DNA of 64,000 nucleotides from CAVPUA01 sp963828015 (GCA_963828015.1 CAWHCD010000006.1:868001-932000); one strand, 5' to 3'; shown: positions 46,517 through 55,600, counted from the stretch's first letter. Made by a program: numbers and translations. The notes: generated by a model from the sequence alone, not told the origin.

Positions 46517-47878
46517 GTGCCGCACTTCGACCTGGTAATCATCGGATCTGGCTCGGGCAACTCCGTCATCACGCCCGACTTCGACGACTGGCAGATCGCC
46601 ATCGTGGAGGCCGGCACCTTCGGCGGCACCTGCCTGAACATCGGCTGCATCCCGACCAAGATGTACGTCTACGCCGCCGACGTCGCCGCCACGGTCCGGG
46701 AGGCGGCGCGCTTCGGCATGGACGCCTCGGTCGATGCGGTGCGCTGGCTCGACATCCGCGACCGGATCTTCGGCCGGATCGACGCCATCTCCGCCGGCGG
46801 ACGGGAGTACCGGGCGCACGGCGCGAACGTCACGCTGTACGAGGCCGAGGCCCGATTCATCCGACCGCGCACGCTGATCCTCTCGACCGGCGAGGAACTG
46901 ACCGCCGACCGCATCGTGGTCGCGGCCGGCTCGCGCGCCACCATCCCCGACCGGATCACCGCCTCGGGGGTGCCCTATTTCACCTCCGACGACGTGATGC
47001 GCCTGGATGAGCTGCCCGCCCGCATGGTCATCCTGGGCGGGGGCTATATCGCCGCCGAACTGGCGCACGTGTTCAGCGCCCTGGGCGTGCGGGTCAGCAT
47101 CGTCTGCCACAGCAGCCCGCTGCTGCGAGAGCTCGATGAGGATGTGTCCGCGCGCTTCACCCAGCTGGCGCGCGAGCAATGGGACGTCCACCTCGATGCC
47201 CGGCTGACGTCGGTGACCAAGACCACGGACGGGATCTCGCTCCAACTCGCCGATGGCGTCCAGGTCGAGGGCGACCTGCTGCTCGTGGCCACCGGGCGGA
47301 TCTCCAACGCCGACCGCCTTGATCCGGCCGCAGCCGGGCTGGCGGTGACCGACGACGGTCGCCTGGTGGTCGATGACCAGCAGCGCACCACCGTCGAGGG
47401 CGTCTGGGCGCTGGGCGACGTCAGCTCGGAGTACCAGCTCAAGCACGTGGCCAACCACGAGATGCGGGTGGTCGCGCACAACCTGGCCCATCCCGATGAC
47501 CTGCAGGCCGCCGACCACCGTTACGTGCCCGCGGCGGTCTTCAGCCACCCGCAGGTGGCCAGCGTCGGCCTGACCGAGGCCCAGGCCCGCGAGCAGGGGC
47601 TGGACTTCGTCACCGCGCTGCAGGACTTCGGGGGCACCGCCTTCGGCTGGGCAATGGAGGACAGCACGAGCTTCTGCAAGCTGATCGCCGAACGGGGATC
47701 CGGTCGACTGCTGGGCGCGCACCTGATCGGCCCGCAGTCCTCCTCGCTGATCCAGCCGATCATCCAGGCGATGTCCTTCGGCCTCAGCGCTCGCGGACTG
47801 GCGCGGGGCCAGTACTGGATTCATCCGGCCCTGAGCGAGGTCATCGAGAACGCCTTGCTCAGCCTGGCGCTGGACTAG
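46517..47878 (+). CDS. mtr: Mycothione reductase
   Basis: Flavoprotein disulfide reductase of 453 residues, reducing mycothione to mycothiol with NADPH. FAD motif VIIGSGSGN (7-15); redox disulfide Cys39/Cys44 in GGTCLNIGCIPTK; second dinucleotide motif VILGGGYIAAELAHVFSALG near 174; FAD-binding GVWALGDV; C-terminal His436/Glu441 dyad in HPALSE. The pattern fits Mtr better than lipoamide dehydrogenase or mercuric reductase. It implies that the organism makes mycothiol. Confidence 0.9.
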   Translation: MPHFDLVIIGSGSGNSVITPDFDDWQIAIVEAGTFGGTCLNIGCIPTKMYVYAADVAATVREAARFGMDASVDAVRWLDIRDRIFGRIDAISAGGREYRAHGANVTLYEAEARFIRPRTLILSTGEELTADRIVVAAGSRATIPDRITASGVPYFTSDDVMRLDELPARMVILGGGYIAAELAHVFSALGVRVSIVCHSSPLLRELDEDVSARFTQLAREQWDVHLDARLTSVTKTTDGISLQLADGVQVEGDLLLVATGRISNADRLDPAAAGLAVTDDGRLVVDDQQRTTVEGVWALGDVSSEYQLKHVANHEMRVVAHNLAHPDDLQAADHRYVPAAVFSHPQVASVGLTEAQAREQGLDFVTALQDFGGTAFGWAMEDSTSFCKLIAERGSGRLLGAHLIGPQSSSLIQPIIQAMSFGLSARGLARGQYWIHPALSEVIENALLSLALD

Positions 47879-47881
47879 CCC

Positions 47882-49138
47882 ATGGGCGCGTACTCGCTGA
47901 CCACGTTGGGTGCGAGTACGGGTCTGCTCGACCTGCCGTTCGGTGTCCCGCTCGCGGACTGGGACGACCCGCGGTTGGTGACCGTGCCCCGCGGCATCTC
48001 ACGACACGTCGTGCGCTTCGTCGACGTCGACGGCGAGGTCTTCGCGGTCAAGGAGGCCACCGACCGCTACGTGCTGCGCGAACACACGCTGTTGCGTGAA
48101 TTGGCCGAACGCGCCGTCCCGGTCGTCGACGCCTATGGGACGGTTACCGACCGCACGGGCGCCCACGATGAACCCCTCGACGGGCTGCTCATCACCCGGC
48201 ATCTGCCCTTCTCGCTGCCCTATCGGTCGTTGTTCACCGGCCGTCCGCTGCCCGACCTGCGCAGCCGCCTGCTCGACGCGCTGGCCGAGTTGTTCGTCCG
48301 CATCCATCTGTCCGGGTTCTACTGGGGCGACTGCTCGCTGTCCAACACGCTGTTCCGCCGCGACGCCGGGGCCTTGGCGGCCTACGTGGTGGACGCGGAG
48401 ACCGGCGAGATGCACCCGCGCCTGTCCGACGGCCAGCGCGGTTACGACGTGGATATCGCGACCGAGAACATCGTCGGTGAGCTCTATGACCTGCAGGCCG
48501 GTGGCTACCTCGACGAGTCGGTCGACCCGATCGAGGTGGCCCAGGCCCTCGCCCCGCGCTATCAGCAGTTGTGGGCCGAGCTGACCCGCGACGAGGTGTT
48601 CCACCGCGACGAGAGCTACCGCATCGATCAACGGGTGAAGCGCCTGAACTCACTCGGCTTCGACGTCGCCGAGATCGGCATCACCACCGAGGCCGGGGGC
48701 GAGCGGCTGCGCTTCGGGACCCATGTGGTCGAGCCCGGGCATCACCAGCGTCGGGTGCGGGCGCTGACCGGGCTCATCGTCCAGGAGAACGAGGCCCGCG
48801 CGTTGCTGTCTGACCTGGCCCGGTACCGGGCCCGGGCCCCGCGCGTCGACGGCCGGCTCATGCCCGAGGACCTGGCCGCCCGCCGCTGGCTCGATGAACG
48901 CTTCTACGGCGTGTTGTCCCTGCTGCCGAAGGAGCAACGCCGCAAGCTGCCCGACGCCGAACTCTTCTACGAGATCAACGAGCATCGGTGGTTCCTGTCC
49001 GAGGCCCGCGGTCACGACATCGGGCGAGAGGCTGCGGTCGCGTCCTATCTCGACAGCGTGCTGAGCCACCTGCCGCAGATGAAGGTCGACCTCAGTTCCG
49101 GACCACCGACCGAAGAGTTCGAGCCGATCACGGACTAG
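47882..49138 (+). CDS. DUF4032 family protein with kinase-like core
   Basis: A 418-residue protein of the DUF4032 type. The N-terminal half resembles a protein/lipopolysaccharide kinase fold: VRFVDVDGEVFAVKEA (about 45-60) with a candidate ATP-binding lysine, IHLSGFYWGDCSLSNTLF (about 141-158) resembling a catalytic loop with Asp and Asn, and AYVVDAETGEM as a possible metal-binding Asp segment. The C-terminal half is the family-specific region. Starts three bases after mtr. Enzymatic activity is inferred from motifs only. Confidence 0.75.
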   Translation: MGAYSLTTLGASTGLLDLPFGVPLADWDDPRLVTVPRGISRHVVRFVDVDGEVFAVKEATDRYVLREHTLLRELAERAVPVVDAYGTVTDRTGAHDEPLDGLLITRHLPFSLPYRSLFTGRPLPDLRSRLLDALAELFVRIHLSGFYWGDCSLSNTLFRRDAGALAAYVVDAETGEMHPRLSDGQRGYDVDIATENIVGELYDLQAGGYLDESVDPIEVAQALAPRYQQLWAELTRDEVFHRDESYRIDQRVKRLNSLGFDVAEIGITTEAGGERLRFGTHVVEPGHHQRRVRALTGLIVQENEARALLSDLARYRARAPRVDGRLMPEDLAARRWLDERFYGVLSLLPKEQRRKLPDAELFYEINEHRWFLSEARGHDIGREAAVASYLDSVLSHLPQMKVDLSSGPPTEEFEPITD

Positions 49139-49141
49139 GTT
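49136..49141 (+). promoter_or_regulatory. -10-like hexamer overlapping the DUF4032 stop codon
   Basis: TAGGTT includes the TAG stop of the upstream gene (49136-49138) and ends seven bases before the ATG at 49149. No Shine-Dalgarno is seen, so leaderless expression of the hydrolase gene is likely. Confidence 0.45.
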
Positions 49142-49148
49142 TCTCCTT

Positions 49149-49811
49149 ATGGCGCAATACACCGGAAAAGTTGTCGTCGGCGGCCCGTGGGACACCCGCG
49201 AACTGCCGGGTCTCACCATCACCAAGGTCGCGGTCGGGCCGATGTCCAACAATGCCTATCTGCTGCGGTGCACCGCGACCGGCGAGGGACTGCTCATCGA
49301 CGCCGCCAACGAGGCGCCCCGGTTGCGGGAACTGGTCCGCAGCGGCGGACCGGCCGTGGCCGCGGTGTTGACCACCCACAAACACCAAGATCACTGGATG
49401 GCCCTCGAGGACGTCGTGACCGACGCCCAGGCCGCCGTCTATGCCGGCAAGGAGGACGCCGAGGAGCTACCCGTCGCGGTCGATGAACGGCTGCGCGACG
49501 GTGACACGATCACCGTCGGCGAGCTCTCGCTCGACATCATCGCGCTGCGCGGGCACACCCCGGGCGGGATCGCCGCGCTCTACCGCGACCCGGGCGGCAC
49601 GGCCCACCTGTTCACCGGCGACTCGTTGTTCCCAGGCGGGGTCGGCAAGACGACCTCGCCCGCGGACTTCACGTCCTTGCTCAATGACGTGACCGAGCGG
49701 GTCTTCGACGTACTCCAGGACGACACCTGGTTCTACCCGGGCCACGGCGACGACTCGACGCTGGGCGAGCAACGACCGCACCTGCCCGAGTGGCGCGCGC
49801 GCGGCTGGTGA
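49149..49811 (+). CDS. Metallo-beta-lactamase-fold hydrolase
   Basis: A 220-residue MBL-fold protein. The metal-binding motif HKHQDH gives His77, His79, Asp81 and His82; further ligands are expected in ALRGHTPGGIAAL, FTGDSLFPGGVGKT (Asp) and WFYPGHGDDSTLGEQ (His). The closing motifs are typical of glyoxalase II-like hydrolases. Its location after mycothione reductase makes a thiol-conjugate substrate attractive, but that is inference. Confidence 0.88.
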   Translation: MAQYTGKVVVGGPWDTRELPGLTITKVAVGPMSNNAYLLRCTATGEGLLIDAANEAPRLRELVRSGGPAVAAVLTTHKHQDHWMALEDVVTDAQAAVYAGKEDAEELPVAVDERLRDGDTITVGELSLDIIALRGHTPGGIAALYRDPGGTAHLFTGDSLFPGGVGKTTSPADFTSLLNDVTERVFDVLQDDTWFYPGHGDDSTLGEQRPHLPEWRARGW

Positions 49812-49843
49812 TTGCGCACCGTCCTTGACCTCGGGCGAGCCGG

Positions 49844-50698
49844 CTACCGGTCAGCCGGTGTCCGGACCCGCAGGTGCCAGCTCTGGTAGCCCAGTTGGTG
49901 CACGAACTGACGCACGCCCGGCGGGGCCAGCAAGGCGCTGTCGCCCACGAGGTACTCCACACCGGCGGCTGACAGCAGGCCAAGCAGGTGCTGGTGCAGC
50001 GCGTGGCGGGCCGGGCTGCCCAGAGTCGAATCAGGAACCCCGTGGAACGCCTTCATCAGCGCCACCTGCTTGTCCTGAATCACCGACATCACCGCGATCG
50101 GGGTCTCGTCGGGTGCGTAGGCGACCAGCCAGGTCAGCTGATGGGCCGGTAGGGGCCAGGTGTCCTCGGCCTCGGCTCCGCGCTGGCTGCGCTCGTTGTA
50201 GATCCTCTTGTCGGCGAGCAGTCCCGCTTCGGCCGATTCGACCGAGGTGACGATGCCGAACCGCTGCGCCTTGCTCAGCTTGTTGCGCAGGCCGCGCCGC
50301 TGCTGTCCTTCGAGGTAGGCGTTGAGATCACTCGGCACGCGCAGTACGCACTGCGCGATGGTGTGGGTGCGCACGCCGTGGTCACGGGTCCGCAGTCGTT
50401 CGCCGATGAGTTGCCCCTGGACGGAGTCGGTGACCGAGATGGTCAACCGGGGCATCCGCGCGACGAAGCTGATCCACCGAGCGGCCTCACGCGGTTGGTG
50501 GCGTACGTAGCCGGCGATGTGACGCGCCCGGCGGTCGCACTGCAGTCGGCCCATCGCCTGCGCCGCGGCGACGAAGCTCTCGTCGTCGAGGGCGATTCCC
50601 GGCGGTTGCGCGCTGTGCTGCCGGCGCGGCACGGATGGCAGTGATGCGAGCTCGGGCCCGGTGTCACTGGCCGGCTCGAACTGGACACGTGCGGTCAT
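49844..50698 (-). CDS. GNAT/FemAB-like acyltransferase fold protein
   Basis: A 284-residue protein without a clear characterised match. The C-terminal half resembles a BioF2/GNAT-like acetyltransferase domain: RRGLRNKLSKAQRFGIVTSV, then IAVMSVIQDKQVALMKAFHG, then HQHLLGLLSAAGVEYLVGDS. No classical acetyl-CoA loop is obvious. The ATG at 50698 has a GGGAGGA-type ribosome binding site. It is divergent from the PH-domain genes and convergent with the MBL gene. Function unknown. Confidence 0.6.
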   Translation of the reverse strand: MTARVQFEPASDTGPELASLPSVPRRQHSAQPPGIALDDESFVAAAQAMGRLQCDRRARHIAGYVRHQPREAARWISFVARMPRLTISVTDSVQGQLIGERLRTRDHGVRTHTIAQCVLRVPSDLNAYLEGQQRRGLRNKLSKAQRFGIVTSVESAEAGLLADKRIYNERSQRGAEAEDTWPLPAHQLTWLVAYAPDETPIAVMSVIQDKQVALMKAFHGVPDSTLGSPARHALHQHLLGLLSAAGVEYLVGDSALLAPPGVRQFVHQLGYQSWHLRVRTPADR

Positions 50699-50898
50699 GG
50701 CATCCTCCCCAAGGATGTCCTGATCAGATGATCCCGCGCGGACGTCCCCCTGACGCCAACGCTCACCTAACGGGGATTCTAAGCGCGGCTTAAGTGTTAG
50801 GGGAAGCTGAGGTCGAAACTCGCTTCTACAGACTCGGGCAAACGCGGAATTAGCGACTCGCCGTCGGTGCCAACCTGGACCTGATTAGGGTTTGAGCG
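50699..50898. other. Longest intergenic region: divergent promoter gap with imperfect hairpin
   Basis: The 200 bases separate the GNAT-like gene (minus) from the PH-domain pair (plus). They contain a two-part inverted repeat: CCTAAC (50766-50771) pairs with GTTAGG (50796-50801), enclosing TAAGC (50780-50784) paired with GCTTA (50788-50792). No coding pattern is visible. An operator or 5' structure is possible. Confidence 0.4.
50886..50891 (+). promoter_or_regulatory. -10-like hexamer for leaderless PH-domain gene
   Basis: TAGGGT ends seven bases before the GTG at 50899; no Shine-Dalgarno is apparent. Confidence 0.45.
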
Positions 50899-51393
50899 GT
50901 GGAGCCACCGGAGTTCGCCTTGTTCCGGGCTCCCGCGTATCACGTCAGCCCACGAGCGCGCTGGTACTGGGCCAGCCGTGCCGCGGTCTGCTGGGTCGTC
51001 GTGCTCGGCCTCGAGGCGCTCGTGCTGTTCTCCGTCAGCCGCACGGCGATGACCATCACGCTTATCGTGACGGCCTTCGTCGCGATCGGTCACCTGATCG
51101 TCATGCCGCAGTGGCGCTATCGGGTACACACGTGGGAGGACGCGGGCGGCGCGTTCTACACGCAGACCGGCTGGATCACCCAAGAGCGGCGAATCGCCCC
51201 CGTGCACCGGATCCAGACGGTCGACACCCACCGCGGTCCGCTCGAGCAACTGTTCGGGCTGTCCAACGTGACGGTCACGACCGCCTCGGCCGCCGGCCCG
51301 CTCCGGGTGCACGGGCTGGACCGACTCGTCGCCGATCAACTCGTCGCGACCCTCACCCAGCGCACCCAGGCCAGTGAGGACGACGCCACGTGA
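50899..51393 (+). CDS. PH domain-containing membrane protein (YdbS-like)
   Basis: A 164-residue protein with two membrane segments (about 27-47 and 52-70) followed by a bacterial PH domain (WRYRVHTWEDAGGAFYTQTGW, RRIAPVHRIQTVDTHRGPLEQLFGL). This is the YdbS half of the YdbS/YdbT pair found in Gram-positive bacteria. The stop overlaps the start of the next gene by four bases (GTGA). The molecular role is undetermined; cell-envelope stress functions have been proposed for relatives. Confidence 0.85.
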   Translation: MEPPEFALFRAPAYHVSPRARWYWASRAAVCWVVVLGLEALVLFSVSRTAMTITLIVTAFVAIGHLIVMPQWRYRVHTWEDAGGAFYTQTGWITQERRIAPVHRIQTVDTHRGPLEQLFGLSNVTVTTASAAGPLRVHGLDRLVADQLVATLTQRTQASEDDAT

Positions 51394-52872
51394 GGCCGAT
51401 GGTCGACACGGATGGCTGGCGCCGGCTGAGCCCCCGCATGCTGCTGGTCCATCCGATCGTCGAGTTCGGCAAGGCACTTCCGGTTCTGATCGGCGTCCTG
51501 CTGGCCGGCTCCCACAACGGGTCCGGTGAGTACTGGGGTCTCGCGGTGGCGGTCGTCGTTATCGGCCTGGCGATCAGCCGCTGGTTCACGACCAGTTATC
51601 GCATCGACGCCGAACAGGTTCAGCTGCGCCGGGGCCTGCTGCGGCGCCAGAGCGTCAACGCCCGGCTGGACCGCGTCCGCACCGTCGATGTCACGGCCCA
51701 CTTGCTGCATCGGATGCTTGGGTTGTCGAAGGTGACGATCGGCACCGGCACCTCGGACCGCCGCCGCCCCGACGGGCTGACGCTGGACGGGGTTCCGGCC
51801 GAGGAGGCCCAGCGGCTGCGCGCCGAACTGCTGCATCAGACGGTCGAAACGGCGCAGCCGCGCCCGGTCGTGGCCGAGCAGGAGTTGGCCTGCTTCGATC
51901 CGCGCTGGGTGCGCTACGCCCCGTTCAACCTGTCCGGGGCGGTGACCGCGCTGGCCGTCCTCGGCTTCGCGGTACGGATCATCAGCGACGCCCACGTGAA
52001 CCTCGCCCGCTTCGGTCCGTTGCGCCATGCCGGTCACGACGTGTCCTCGACATCGCTCGTCGGGGTCGCGGCCGGGGTCCTGATCGTGGTGGCGTTGCTG
52101 ATCGCCCTGGCGTCCACGCTCGGCTACGTGCTGGCCTTCTGGGACTTCCGGCTGACCCGGCACGAGGGCGGCAGCCTGCACGTGAGTCGCGGCCTCATCA
52201 CCACGCGCAACACCAGCATCGAGCATCGGCGCCTGCGCGGGGTCGAGTTGTCCGAGCCATTGCTGCTGCGCTGGGTCGGCGGCGCCCGGGCGCTGGCCAT
52301 CACCACAGGCCTGCGGGTGGGTCGCGGGGCCGAGCGCGGCGGCACCGTGCTGTTGCCACCCGCACCGAGCCGCGAGGCGATTCGGGTCGCCGGCGCCGTA
52401 TTGGGGACCGCGCGGCCGATTGTCGGCCCGCTCGTCGGCCATGGCCGCGGTGCCCGCCGTCGGCGTTACCTGCGGTGCCTGGGTTTGACGGTGCTCGTCC
52501 TGCTCATCGCGTTGGTCGTCGGTGTGTGGGCGGGGTGGCCGGCCCCGCTGAGCTGGTTTGGGCCTGCTGCTCATCCCCGCGGCCCTGCTCGCCGAAGATC
52601 GCTACCGCAGCCTTGGGCACGACCTGGTCGGGCCGTTCCTCGTGGCTCGCTCCGGTTCGCTGGTTCGCCGGCGGGTCGCGGTCGACGTCGACGGCGTGAT
52701 CGGCTGGACGATGCGGCGCACGCTGTTCCAACGTCGGCAGGGTCTGACGACGTTGACTGCCGCGACCGCGGCCGGCCGCCAGGGCTACCGGATCATCGAC
52801 GTCGAACTGTCCGAGGCCGAGGCGATCATCACGGCGTGCAGTCCCGGCCTGCTGGCGGGCCTGACGTGCTGA
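51390..52872 (+). CDS. PH domain-containing membrane protein (YdbT-like), one net +1 frameshift
   Basis: About 493 residues after repair. Repeated units of two membrane helices plus a PH domain: first PH unit YRIDAEQVQLRRGLLRRQ...RVRTVDVTAHLLHRMLGL; second FWDFRLTRHEGGSLHVSRGL...HRRLRGVELSEPLLLRW; third SGSLVRRRVAVDVDGVIGW after the break. The frame shifts at 52557-52559, where TGGTTTGGGC should read TGGTTGGGC, between membrane residues. The GTG at 51390 overlaps the YdbS-like stop. Cotranscribed with its partner. Confidence 0.83.
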
Positions 52873-53733
52873 TTCCCGCGCTCGAGGTCGGCGGCACCCA
52901 CGTCAGTGCCGGCCTGGTCGACTCGCAGTCGTGGTCGCTGCCCGCGCCGGCGCGGCGCATCGCCCTCGATGCCCAGGCCGGCGCCGACGAACTGCTCGCT
53001 GTACTGGCCACGGCGGCGAATCAGCTGGACGGGCCGGCCGAAGCGACCTGGGGCGTGGGCATGCCCGACCCCTTCGACTACGCCAACGGCATCGGTCGTT
53101 TTCATTCGGTGGCCAAGTTCGAGGCGCTGGACGGGGTGGATGTGCGCGCCGGGCTGCTCGCGCGGATCCAACCTCCGGCTCGCGATGTGCGGTTCGTGAA
53201 CGACGCCGAAGCCTTCTTGCTCGGCGAGTGGGTTCTACGCGGTGCGCCGGCTCAGGCCCGCTGGGCCGCACTCACCTTGGGCACCGGAGTCGGATCCGGC
53301 TCCCTGGTCGACGGGCAGCTACTGCGCGCCGGCTATGACATCCCGCCCGGTGGACGGGTCCACCTACTGCGGTGGAACGAGCGTCCGCTCGAGGACGTCA
53401 TGTCCCGCCGAGCGCTCATGAGCGCCTACCGGCAGGCCACGGGCATCGAGCTCGACGTCCGCGAGATCAGCGCCCGGGCCCGCGCCGGAGATCAGGCCGC
53501 CGCGGGGCGTGTTGGGCACCGCGCTGGGCCGGCTCGGCACGGCCGTGGTGCCCTGGCTGCGGCATTTCGACACCGTGGTGCTCGGGGGTTCGATGACCCG
53601 ATCGTGGGACGTCCTCGGGCCACCGTTCGAGTCGGCGCTGGCCGCCAGCGGCGTCACGCCCCGCTTCCTGATCGCCGACGACGTCGAGGCCGCCGCCCTG
53701 ATCGGTGCGGCTCGCCACGCCGTGACCGCCTGA
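52866..53733 (+). CDS. ROK family sugar kinase-like protein, one net +1 frameshift
   Basis: About 288 residues after repair. N-terminal phosphate loop ALEVGGTHVSAGLVD, catalytic Asp in VRFVNDAEAFLLGEW and TLGTGVGSGSLVDGQLL are ROK kinase features. The usual ROK zinc motif (Cys-x-Cys-Gly-x2-Gly-Cys) is absent; the position reads RWNERPLEDVMSRRAL. An extra G in GGGG at 53504-53507 breaks the frame; the continuation GVLGTALGRLGTAVVPWL...VVLGGSMTRSW restores the fold. The GTG at 52866 overlaps the YdbT-like stop by seven bases. Substrate unknown; glucose is only the family default. Confidence 0.78.
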
Positions 53734-53736
53734 GCG

Positions 53737-54603
53737 CTAGCCCAGGCCGATCAGGATGCGCGGCGAGGCGGCCGGGTCGAGCCACTGCAGGATCGAGACC
53801 ACGTTCGCCTGCGGGATCGCGACGCAGCCGGCCGTCGGTTTGCCGTCGGTGACGTGCAGGAAGAAGGCGCTGCCCGCGCCCTGGACCACGGGGCCGGCAT
53901 TCGCGGTGTTGTAGTCGATGACCACGGCGTAGTTGTAGTACGGCAGCTCACTGGCCAGGTGCTCGTTCGGGTCGCCTTGGGTGAACGCGCACCCGCTCGT
54001 GCAGTGCTGTTCGGTGTTGTACAAGGCGCCGGGCTGGCTGATCCACCAGTCGGCGGCGGTGGTCTGCAGGTAGGGCAGCTTCGCGCCGGGGTTGGCGTCG
54101 TGGCCGAACGCCTGGGTGAGGGTGAAGCTGCCCATCGGGGTCTTCGACGTGGTCTCGCTGGGGGTGGTCGAGATGCCGTCGGCCCCCAGGTGGGCGGGCA
54201 CGGCCGGGCCGTAGGCGCTCCACCCGGTGGCCGTCTTGGTCCAGAGCTGCAGCGTCCCCGTCGTCGAGCTCCTCGACGGCGCGACCACCGTGATCACCTG
54301 GGTGGCGTTGCCGGTCGCGTAGCTCAGCGGCAGGGTGGTCGGTGCCGGCGCGGCGGGCGGAGCTACCGGCGCGGCCGTGCTGGTCGCCGCCGGCGCCGAG
54401 GTGATAGGAGCGGGCACTGGCGCGACCGTCGAGCTGGGCGCCGGCGCGGGGGTACTCACCGCGCTCGTGCTCGGTGCGGGTGACGAGGAAGGCGGTGCCG
54501 GAACGGAGCTGAAGGCGACCCGCTTGGCCGGAGCGCCGCAGGCGACCAGCACGACTGCGGCCGCCGCGACAACCACCAGGGTCGCCGATCGAGCCGTTTG
54601 CAT
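53737..54603 (-). CDS. L,D-transpeptidase (YkuD) lipoprotein
   Basis: A 288-residue secreted protein. Lipoprotein signal peptide with lipobox LVAC (Cys22), a Pro/Ala/Ser/Thr-rich linker (about 30-95), then a YkuD domain. Catalytic motif HVTDGKPTAGCVAIP with His250 and Cys260. A conserved close Cys pair (Cys201, Cys205; EQHCTSGCAF) may form a disulfide. YkuD enzymes make 3-3 peptidoglycan cross-links or attach proteins to the wall; this divergent branch is close to exported YkuD proteins of unknown substrate. Tandem with a close paralogue downstream in coordinate. Confidence 0.88.
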   Translation of the reverse strand: MQTARSATLVVVAAAAVVLVACGAPAKRVAFSSVPAPPSSSPAPSTSAVSTPAPAPSSTVAPVPAPITSAPAATSTAAPVAPPAAPAPTTLPLSYATGNATQVITVVAPSRSSTTGTLQLWTKTATGWSAYGPAVPAHLGADGISTTPSETTSKTPMGSFTLTQAFGHDANPGAKLPYLQTTAADWWISQPGALYNTEQHCTSGCAFTQGDPNEHLASELPYYNYAVVIDYNTANAGPVVQGAGSAFFLHVTDGKPTAGCVAIPQANVVSILQWLDPAASPRILIGLG

Positions 54604-54616
54604 GACCTCTAGGGTC

Positions 54617-55600
54617 TCACGCCACCCCGATGAGGATGCGCGGAGCGGCCGCGGGCGTCAGCCACTGCATGATCGGGACCAGGTTGGCCTGCGGGATCGC
54701 GACGCACCCGGCGGTGGCCGTCCCGTCGGTGACGTGCAGGAAGAACGCGCTGCCGCCTCCCGCCCGTACCGGGCCGGCGTTGGGGGTGTTGTAGTCGATC
54801 ACCACTGCGTAGTTGTAGTACGGCGTTTCGTAGTAGAGGTGTTCGTTCGGGTCGCCAAGGCTGAACGCGCAGTTGCTCGAACACCGCTGCTCGGTGTTGT
54901 ACAACGGGCCGGGCTGACTGATCCACCAGTCGTTCGGCGTGGTCTGCAGATAGGGCAGGCCGGTGCCCGGATTGGCGTAGTACCCGAACGCCTGGGTCAG
55001 GCTGAAGCTGCCGATCGGGGTGGCCGAGCGGGATTCACTCGGGCTGCTCGACAGTCCGTCGGCCCCGACGTGGGCCGTCACCGCCGCCCCGTATCGCAAC
55101 CAACCGCCGCCGGGAGCCTTGTTCCAGGCCTGCAAGGTCGCGGTGGTCGACCAGGTGGCGGCCGCCACCACCGTGATCACTCGAGTGGCATTGCCGGTGC
55201 TGTAGCCCAACGGCAACGCCTGCCCGACCACCGGAGCTGCGACGGCCGGAGCCGGTGCCGCGACGTGCGCCGCGGTGGGTGCGGCTGCGGTGGTGCGCGG
55301 CGCGGGTGCGACCGCCGCGGCGCTCACCGCAGCCGGCGGCGCGGCGGCACTGCTCGCGGACGGGACCACGGTCGGCGCGGCGGGCGACGGGGTTTCGGTG
55401 GCCGACGCGCTCGGGCTGTCCCCCGCACTGGACGCGGTCGGGAACACCGGTTCGGAGCTGGTCGGGGCGCTCGTCGACGGTGCCGGGCTGGCGTCCGCAC
55501 TCGGCTTGGGGGTCGCGGTCGCCATGCCGATCACCAGCGCGGCCGCCGCCGCCGTCGCGGCCAGGACGGCCCCGGTCGACAGCACACGCCTGAGGCCCAT
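54617..55600 (-). CDS. L,D-transpeptidase (YkuD) paralogue, exported without lipobox
   Basis: A 327-residue paralogue of the neighbouring lipoprotein. N-terminal hydrophobic signal (GAVLAATAAAAALVIGMATA) lacks a lipobox cysteine, so the protein is secreted or membrane-anchored. A long Ser/Ala/Pro/Thr linker (about 35-125) precedes the YkuD domain. Catalytic His289 and Cys299 in HVTDGTATAGCVAIP; Cys240/Cys244 match the paralogue's pair. I chose the ATG at 55600 because the hydrophobic signal begins right there; 16 more codons upstream are open but not signal-like. Confidence 0.87.
   Translation of the reverse strand: MGLRRVLSTGAVLAATAAAAALVIGMATATPKPSADASPAPSTSAPTSSEPVFPTASSAGDSPSASATETPSPAAPTVVPSASSAAAPPAAVSAAAVAPAPRTTAAAPTAAHVAAPAPAVAAPVVGQALPLGYSTGNATRVITVVAAATWSTTATLQAWNKAPGGGWLRYGAAVTAHVGADGLSSSPSESRSATPIGSFSLTQAFGYYANPGTGLPYLQTTPNDWWISQPGPLYNTEQRCSSNCAFSLGDPNEHLYYETPYYNYAVVIDYNTPNAGPVRAGGGSAFFLHVTDGTATAGCVAIPQANLVPIMQWLTPAAAPRILIGVA

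Noticed and set aside
51390..53852. A single 820-residue protein spanning the YdbT-like and ROK kinase genes
   Set aside because: The first frame loses PH-domain character at 52558 and later picks up the ROK frame by coincidence of two +1 shifts; two overlapping genes explain every conserved segment.
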